A program made the translations under genes and the position numbers. From an uncultured Clostridium sp. (GTDB lineage: Bacteria; Bacillota; Clostridia; Lachnospirales; Lachnospiraceae), in contig CANPMS010000015.1 of assembly GCA_947575275.1 (NCBI GenBank), forward strand, positions 1-45,574: DNA of 45,574 nucleotides, read 5' to 3'. The notes beneath the pieces were generated by a model that made no database searches, had not been told where the DNA came from, and was given only the letters and a program-made list of their open reading frames with translations. Positions 41,271-45,574 of the stretch are shown piece after piece (the first letter of the stretch is position 1; each line of letters begins with the position of its first letter).

Positions 41271-42864
41271 CAAAAATCCTCCACCCACAAATGAAATTAT
41301 TGGACCACCATGCACTAAGAGATCTGTGTACTACTTTTCCGTTACCGGAGGACGCATCAATAACGGTTCCACCGCCTGCCACAATTCCCACATGACCCTT
41401 AACAACAATAATATCACCGGCGCGTAAATCAGAAAAACGACTGATTCGGGTATACCTGCCAACGCTTCTCCAGCCATAGGAGGTAATGTAGCTCTGACGC
41501 ACACCTACCTGATTTAAACACCAGTATACGAAACCGGAACAGTCAAATGAGTTTGGTCCTTTTGCTCCCCACACATACGGACATCCCAGTTTGGAGCTTG
41601 CCACCGCAACCAGGGAGCTTGCTCCACCACTGGCCGTCCCCGTATTCGGAATGCCGCCTCCCCCGTTCTGCGCGGTCTTGGTACGATTCCCGGAGGAGGA
41701 GCCTCCGCCAGTGGTGGTTCGTGCCGGCTGATTGGCAGGAGCTCTCCTGGCATCGCTGCCTGTCAGCTTTGCCATGGTCAGCGCACCTACGGTTCCGTCA
41801 GCGCTTAAATTATTTGTGCGCTGGAAGAGCTTTACAGCATTTTCCGTCACCTCACCATAGTAGCCGGTCACATTGGCAGATCTCAAATATCCTAAATTTT
41901 TAAGTAAATCCTGAACCCGCCGGATACTGTCTCCGCTGTCTCCCAGGCTCAAACCATTTGGCGTTGCATCACTGTTATTCAGTGCAATTCGGGTCGAAGG
42001 TCCCAGATAACCGTCAACCACCTGGTCATTCCGTGACTGGAATTGTTTGACAGCAAGGATCGTGTCATTTCCATAGGAACCATCTGGTTCTGTGGTCATA
42101 TATCCTAACTCTTTCAATCGCCTTTGAGCGGCCAGAACCACGTCACTCTTCTCTCCATAGGAAAGCATATTCGCTTTAACCTCATCGCTGTACAGAAGGT
42201 TCATCGTCTGGCGTCCCACTTTACCGTCCTGTTCCAGGCTGTTCACATTTTGCAGCTTCTTTACCGCCTCTTCTGTACTGTCACCAAAATTTCCGGTAAT
42301 CTGACTCTCCTGAGCAAGGTAACCCAGCTCATATAGGCGGGACTGAATAAATTGAATATCATTGCCCTGATCACCCTTCTGCGCAGCATAATACTTCGCC
42401 TGCGGAGAAAGAATTGCCTCCAGCGTCTCAGGTCCAATCACACCATCCTGAGCCAACTGGTTCTGACGCTGATAAATCTTAACTGCATTCTGCGTCACCT
42501 CACCATAATAATCTGTCGGCTCATCATTGTCCATAAATCCCAGATTCATCAGCCGTTCCTGCAGCTTTTCAACCACCGGGTGCCTCTCACCAATCCGCAG
42601 GTAATCCGGTATCGGGTCGGAATATTCCGCCTCCACACCTGCCACGGACGGCAGAAGCGGTCCGTCGGGAGAGAGCTCCATCACGATCTCATCTGCTGCG
42701 GTCTGAGGCAGAGTCTCCGCCATCAGAATTATCTCCTCTTCTGTGTTCTCTGTGGTGGCATCTGCCGGCTTAGACACACCGCATCCTGCCAATAGTACTG
42801 CAATCAACATTACTGCGGTAAATTTCGGCAGCTTTCTTCTTTTTTTTACATTATCTTCATCCAT
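41266..42864 (-). CDS. NlpC/P60 endopeptidase lipoprotein with peptidoglycan-binding repeats
   Basis: A 532-aa lipoprotein. A basic start, hydrophobic stretch and lipobox LLAGC precede an acidic linker. About four PG_binding_1 domains (VKLLQxRLxxLGYL type; for example VVEKLQERLMNLGFMDNDEP and VQDLLKNLGYLRSANVTGYY) span residues 90-370. A Ser/Gly/Thr-rich linker follows, then an NlpC/P60 domain with the Cys nucleophile in FDCSGFVYWCLNQVG and the His in GHVGIVAGGG. It cuts peptidoglycan stem peptides outside the cell, probably for growth or separation. Unlike the two CIS wall hydrolases it has its own secretion signal and a consensus promoter. Confidence 0.92.
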   Translation of the reverse strand: MDEDNVKKRRKLPKFTAVMLIAVLLAGCGVSKPADATTENTEEEIILMAETLPQTAADEIVMELSPDGPLLPSVAGVEAEYSDPIPDYLRIGERHPVVEKLQERLMNLGFMDNDEPTDYYGEVTQNAVKIYQRQNQLAQDGVIGPETLEAILSPQAKYYAAQKGDQGNDIQFIQSRLYELGYLAQESQITGNFGDSTEEAVKKLQNVNSLEQDGKVGRQTMNLLYSDEVKANMLSYGEKSDVVLAAQRRLKELGYMTTEPDGSYGNDTILAVKQFQSRNDQVVDGYLGPSTRIALNNSDATPNGLSLGDSGDSIRRVQDLLKNLGYLRSANVTGYYGEVTENAVKLFQRTNNLSADGTVGALTMAKLTGSDARRAPANQPARTTTGGGSSSGNRTKTAQNGGGGIPNTGTASGGASSLVAVASSKLGCPYVWGAKGPNSFDCSGFVYWCLNQVGVRQSYITSYGWRSVGRYTRISRFSDLRAGDIIVVKGHVGIVAGGGTVIDASSGNGKVVHRSLSAWWSNNFICGWRIFG

Positions 42865-42903
42865 ATGTAAAGCAAACCTCGCTTCCTTTGTCGAATAAAG
42901 TAT

Positions 42904-42932
42904 ATTCTATCATATTTAAGGGACAGTTTCAA
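42904..42932 (-). promoter_or_regulatory. Promoter of the NlpC/P60 lipoprotein gene
   Basis: On the minus strand -35 TTGAAA (42927-42932), 17-nt spacer, -10 TAGAAT (42904-42909), about 40 bp before the start codon. Confidence 0.75.
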
Positions 42933-42996
42933 TCAGTGGTTTTTATTGAAAAGCAGACTTAGAGTATAGATTTCAAGGACACTATAAAAGAACAAA

Positions 42997-43016
42997 GAGT
43001 CCGGCTTGCCGGACTC
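42997..43016 (-). terminator. Terminator of the tRNA-Lys transcript
   Basis: Perfect 9-bp stem GAGTCCGGC / GCCGGACTC with a two-base loop, followed on the minus strand by TTTGTTCTTTTA. It ends transcription coming from the tRNA about 150 bp upstream. Confidence 0.75.
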
Positions 43017-43167
43017 TCGCGCCGGAGCGCGGTTGCCACAGCAACCATTTTCCCTGAGCGCGAAGTGCGCATCCCCCGGAGAGTTTTGCTTTATAGGACG
43101 CAATTTCGTATAAAGTAAAAAAGTCCCAACCCCGCAACTCCAAGTCTGCAAAATCGGAACTTCCAAA
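43017..43167 (-). other. GC-rich, hairpin-rich trailer behind tRNA-Lys
   Basis: Between the tRNA and its terminator lie several short inverted repeats, including GGTTGC/GCAACC around a CACA loop and GCGC-rich arms. Reading frames through this stretch overlap the tRNA and look spurious. It may be a structured trailer removed on processing, or a small stable RNA. Confidence 0.35.
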
Positions 43168-43240
43168 TGCGCCCTCAGGGACTCGAACCCTGGACAAATA
43201 GATTAAGAGTCTACTGCTCTACCAACTGAGCTAAGGGCGC
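43168..43240 (-). tRNA. tRNA-Lys (anticodon CTT)
   Basis: A 73-nt tRNA. The acceptor pair is GCGCCCT/AGGGCGC with discriminator A. The D arm is GCTCAGTTGGTAGAGC. The anticodon stem is GTAGA/TCTAT around CTCTTAA, giving CTT (reads AAG). The T loop is GGTTCGAACCC. CCA is not encoded. A promoter and a leader hairpin lie upstream and a terminator downstream. Confidence 0.96.
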
Positions 43241-43247
43241 ATACTAC

Positions 43248-43279
43248 GCTCGTGCGTTCCTTCCTTGAACGGCACGAGC
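43248..43279. other. Strong hairpin in the tRNA-Lys leader
   Basis: Arms GCTCGTGC...GTTC and GAAC...GCACGAGC pair for about 12 bp with a single bulge. It lies between the tRNA promoter and the mature 5' end. It may guide processing, or act as the terminator of opposing transcription. Confidence 0.5.
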
Positions 43280-43282
43280 ATT

Positions 43283-43311
43283 ATTTTATCGCATAGACAG
43301 GTAAAAGTCAA
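43283..43311 (-). promoter_or_regulatory. Promoter of tRNA-Lys
   Basis: On the minus strand -35 TTGACT (43306-43311), 17-nt spacer, -10 TAAAAT (43283-43288). This is a near-consensus promoter about 43 bp before the tRNA, placed right after the trxA stop. Confidence 0.75.
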
Positions 43312-43338
43312 CCCTTTTTACATTTTTTATTACAATTT

Positions 43339-43653
43339 TTATGCCTTACGGATGAGCTGCTCCAGAGCATCCTTGGACTGCACCCCCACCTTCTTGCTAA
43401 CTACCTCTCCACCCTTGAACAGAATCAAGGTCGGAATGGACATCACCCCATAGCGTGTGGCAATCTCTTCATTCTCGTCCACATTCAGTTTGCCTATCAC
43501 AGCAATATCAGCAAGCTCACCGGCCAGCTGATCAACTACCGGGGCCATCATTTTGCATGGTCCGCACCAATCCGCATAAAAATCCACCAGAACCGGCTTA
43601 TCAGCCTTCAGCACTTCTGCATCAAAATTCTCAGTTGTAAACTTCTTTTCCAT
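43339..43653 (-). CDS. trxA: Thioredoxin
   Basis: A 104-aa thioredoxin with the active site WCGPCK (residues about 29-34), the cis-Pro loop in MSIPTLILF, and the usual C-terminal helix. It reduces protein disulphides in the cytoplasm. AAAAGGAG precedes the ATG by about 10 nt. It is followed by the promoter and leader of tRNA-Lys. Length is standard for the family. Confidence 0.95.
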   Translation of the reverse strand: MEKKFTTENFDAEVLKADKPVLVDFYADWCGPCKMMAPVVDQLAGELADIAVIGKLNVDENEEIATRYGVMSIPTLILFKGGEVVSKKVGVQSKDALEQLIRKA

Positions 43654-43713
43654 AGATATAATCTCCTTTTCCTAACAATTTTCCACCCTTTCCTGGCCGT
43701 TCACAAGAGTCCG

Positions 43714-43857
43714 TTACCCCTGCTTTCCTCTTCCTCGGTTCAGCATTGTCTCCACTTCTTTGAGACTCTTGTGCCACTTCAGAATTTTTCGGTTCATCGA
43801 CTCTTTATCGCTGGTTGAACTGCGCAAACTCCGGGTAATCTTTGTTTTCAAATCCAT
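43714..43857 (-). CDS. Possible 47-aa basic protein between trmB and trxA
   Basis: An ATG-to-TAA frame in the 246-bp gap between trmB and trxA encodes a basic, helical peptide (MDLKTKITRSLRSSTSDKES start, 12 Lys/Arg in the first 31 residues, ending NRGRGKQG). A ribosome site is weak (GGTGGCGG). The frame is well formed and lies on the same strand as its neighbours. It may be a real small gene or a chance frame. Conservation in relatives would decide. Confidence 0.4.
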   Translation of the reverse strand: MDLKTKITRSLRSSTSDKESMNRKILKWHKSLKEVETMLNRGRGKQG

Positions 43858-43899
43858 CTGCCGCCACCATAATTCATTTTCTTTAACAGTATATGCAAT

Positions 43900-44535
43900 T
43901 TAACGGCTGGCTATCAATTTACAGATTGGATTCCCCATAGAGGAAAACCTTGTCTCATACTCCGTCATCACATTCCCCTCTGCCATATCACTGTGGTGAA
44001 GATCCCGGGTAAATCCGTCAATTTTCCACCCCGCCTCGGGTATCGCCTCCAAAGAGTAAGAAAATAACTCCTGATTATCCGTCTTAAACTCAACTCTCCC
44101 ATTTTTTTCGAGAATCTGATCGTATACTTTCATAAAATCCGGAGAGGTCAGACGCCTTCTGGCATGACGCTCCTTCGGCCACGGATCGGAAAAATTCAGA
44201 TAAATGTTCTCTACCTCACCCGGTGCAAAAATACCGGGCAGTTCCCTTGCATCCACACACATAAACCAGACATTGGGAAGATCCATCTCCTCCCGCTTTT
44301 GCAGGGCTCTGAGAAGTACACTGGAGTACCGTTCGACTCCGATGAAATTTAACTGTGGATTCCTTTCGGCAAGCTCCATAATAAACTTTCCTTTTCCCAT
44401 ACCCACCTCAATCCGAATCGGGTGTGTATTTCCAAAAAGCTCATGGAACCTCCCCCGGTACTGCTCCGGCTGCTGAACCACATAGGGGCTTTCCGCAATC
44501 GCTCTCTCCGAGCCCCGAATATGGCGTAATCTCAT
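43900..44535 (-). CDS. trmB: tRNA (guanine-N7-)-methyltransferase
   Basis: A 211-aa SAM-dependent enzyme that methylates G46 in the tRNA variable loop (EC 2.1.1.33). Motifs are IRIEVGMGKGKFIMELA (SAM binding), FIGVERYSSVLLRAL, NFSDPWPKERHARRRL (the family signature) and the terminal EYETRF. Length and motifs match TrmB of Firmicutes such as B. subtilis. It is transcribed toward trxA. AAGAGGA lies before the ATG. Confidence 0.95.
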   Translation of the reverse strand: MRLRHIRGSERAIAESPYVVQQPEQYRGRFHELFGNTHPIRIEVGMGKGKFIMELAERNPQLNFIGVERYSSVLLRALQKREEMDLPNVWFMCVDARELPGIFAPGEVENIYLNFSDPWPKERHARRRLTSPDFMKVYDQILEKNGRVEFKTDNQELFSYSLEAIPEAGWKIDGFTRDLHHSDMAEGNVMTEYETRFSSMGNPICKLIASR

Positions 44536-44743
44536 CGTCCTCTTCCTCCAAACAATCGCTTTCCTGTTTTCCTATTCTACCAAATCTATCCATGGTTTGC
44601 AAGTAATTTGATTTACAGCTCAGGTCAGTTTTAGAAACTGTACACAGATTTTCTTGTTCTCCGTCTAATATACAAGTGATGCCAGAATAAAACTTAGTTC
44701 TTTATATCCTACCTTTACTACCGCCCCTTAAAGAGGTAAATAC

Positions 44744-44949
44744 ATGGTTAGTTATAAGCCACTCTGAGCGACCATGGAAAAGCAAGGGATACTACCTATA
44801 TACTTATAGAAAAGCATGGACTTAATCCCAGAACGATAAATAATTTAAAGCACAATAGAGGAATTACCGTCTATACATTAGAGCGCTTATGCAATATTTT
44901 AAACTGCAAACCTAACGACATTTTGGAATTTGTATCAATGGAAAGGTGA
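44744..44949 (+). pseudogene. Broken Cro/CI (Xre)-family regulator
   Basis: Translating across frames gives a typical 68-aa helix-turn-helix protein: MVSYKPL, then ATMEKQGI, then YILIEKHGLNPRTINNLKHN and TLERLCNILNCKPNDILEFV. Two lesions disable it: a TGA where the family has Trp (codon 8), and a one-base deletion near 44795 that shifts the frame. AGAGG precedes the ATG. It is a decayed remnant, probably of a mobile or toxin-antitoxin module. Confidence 0.8.
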
Positions 44950-45105
44950 TTTTTTGTATAACAATCACCGCACACCCGCATAGCAGGTGGTTTATATTTC
45001 ATGCGCTCTGCGCACTCAACTGGGTCTAACCGCCCTATAACCAGAGAGAATCCTAAAGTTCAAAACCTTGAAATTCTCCCTGATTTGGTTTCTTTAAGGA
45101 AGTAA
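44950..45105. other. Intergenic stretch with two inverted repeats
   Basis: CACC...GGTG arms around CGCATAGCA (about 44974-44991) followed by a T-rich run look like a terminator for the broken regulator. A second repeat pairs 45042-45051 with 45073-45082 (CAGAGAGAAT / ATTCTCCCTG) close to the end of the minus-strand gene. No coding sequence is evident. Confidence 0.4.
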
Positions 45106-45505
45106 TTATAACAAGCTTGTCACATTATGAGTAATAGCCTTAAATGGAGCATGTCCAGTGTCCGCATTCCTCAATAGTGATGGTTTCCGAAGACGTAAAC
45201 TTGTTTCAAAATCAAAAATAATTTTCCCGTCTTCTTTTCCATTCAATGAAATATTAATCCATATAGGAACAAGTGGCGGATTCCATACTACTAACTTTAT
45301 TATTTCTTCAAGTGTGAACAATTTATTTCCTACATTTTTTTCACTTAATAAAACCAAACGCATAGTATCATCTAAACCGTTAAACGATTTATCTTTCTCA
45401 TAAACTGGTATAATCTTAAATCTAATATCATTCTCATCTACACTCCCCCCCCATTACTTCACTAATTGTCATTAATAAATTATTACGAAAAATTGTTTTA
45501 TTCAT
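45106..45505 (-). pseudogene. Frameshifted small gene at a G8 tract (candidate immunity gene)
   Basis: A gene starting at ATG 45505 (MNKTIFRNNLLMTISEVMGG) runs into a run of eight G (C8 at 45445-45452 on +) and then a stop. Removing one G continues the frame (SVDENDIRFKIIPVYEKDKS) into the long frame below, which contains RLVLLSEKNVGNKLFTLEEI and a conserved-looking PIWINISLNG with RLRKPSLLRNADTGHAPFKA. The repaired product is about 132 aa. The start overlaps the preceding gene by eight bases, like a toxin-immunity pair. It is either a pseudogene, a phase-variable gene or a sequencing error in the homopolymer. Confidence 0.65.
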
Positions 45506-45574
45506 TTCTCTCACCTTTTCCATATATATAATCCGCCTTTCTACGAAAGGCACCGATGGAGTTATGAAACCCGT
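45498..45574 (-). CDS. C-terminal end of an unidentified protein (possible toxin), cut by the window edge
   Basis: A frame open to the window edge ends at TAA 45498-45500 and encodes GFHNSIGAFRRKADYIYGKG plus RNE. The stop overlaps the start of the next gene (ATGAATAA), indicating translational coupling. A basic, aromatic C-terminus coupled to a small downstream gene suits a polymorphic-toxin C-terminus, but only 24 residues are visible and the family cannot be named. Confidence 0.5.
   Translation of the reverse strand, partial: GFHNSIGAFRRKADYIYGKGERNE

Noticed and set aside
41266..42864. NlpC/P60 lipoprotein as another CIS effector
   Set aside because: It has its own lipoprotein signal and promoter, is separated from the CIS by seven unrelated genes, and has PG_binding_1 rather than GWxxxxGxWYY repeats.
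42933..43197. Minus-strand frames of 71-77 codons downstream of and overlapping tRNA-Lys
   Set aside because: They start inside the tRNA and run through hairpin-rich sequence and the terminator. No ribosome site; typical spurious ORFs.

Overview
The window looks like a chromosomal segment of a Gram-positive anaerobe of the class Clostridia, most likely Lachnospiraceae. The reasons are strong AGGAGG ribosome sites, tight gene packing, a DUF2508/YaaL-type gene, glycogen and GH13 genes, a VanR/VanS-like two-component pair, and peptidoglycan enzymes with clostridial or streptococcal 'GWxxxxGxWYY' repeats. The taxon is an inference; no rRNA is present.

Layout. (1) 1-289: an edge fragment and degenerate sequence. 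(2) 290-3229, minus strand: a two-gene Hachiman defence system (hamB helicase, hamA DUF1837 nuclease), clearly more AT-rich than its neighbours. (3) 3326-33972, minus strand: about 30.6 kb of co-oriented, often overlapping genes read from a promoter near 34044-34072. They encode a non-canonical contractile injection system (CIS, type VI-secretion-like). The order from the promoter is: a VWA membrane protein, a fused TssB/TssC-like sheath, two Hcp-like tube proteins, a strong intra-operon hairpin, a J-domain protein, two FHA proteins, an intact membrane PP2C phosphatase, a degenerate PP2C fused to a membrane segment and TPR-like repeats, two unassigned proteins, and a large Hsp70/actin-fold ATPase. 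The spike and effector half follows: PAAR-like (DUF4280) fusions with small membrane partners, an unassigned protein, an Imm11-like protein, two VgrG-like spike proteins, an unassigned protein, an NlpC/P60-type effector with wall-binding repeats plus lipoprotein or membrane partners, and a lysozyme-like effector followed by an LprI-like lysozyme-inhibitor lipoprotein. (4) 34200-41251, plus strand: an ArsR-type regulator, a DUF2508 protein, a GH13 amylase, glgB, and a response regulator/histidine kinase pair. (5) 41266-44535, minus strand: an NlpC/P60 lipoprotein, tRNA-Lys(CTT), trxA, a possible 47-aa ORF and trmB. (6) 44744-45574: a broken Xre-type regulator, then a C-terminal fragment of an unidentified protein overlapping a frameshifted downstream gene, possibly a toxin and immunity pair.

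How it fits together. The sheath, tube and spike proteins would form the injector. No ClpV, TssJLM or Ser/Thr kinase gene is visible. In their place are an Hsp70-like/J-domain pair and a membrane FHA/PP2C module, which suggests an envelope-anchored apparatus controlled by phosphorylation and adapted to a Gram-positive cell. Both wall-hydrolase effectors lack signal peptides, while their partners carry lipoboxes or membrane anchors, which fits delivery through the injector and protection from kin at the cell surface. Duplicated partner genes and short shared junction sequences indicate that effector cassettes have been exchanged. Assignments rest on reading motifs by eye; no database search was run.
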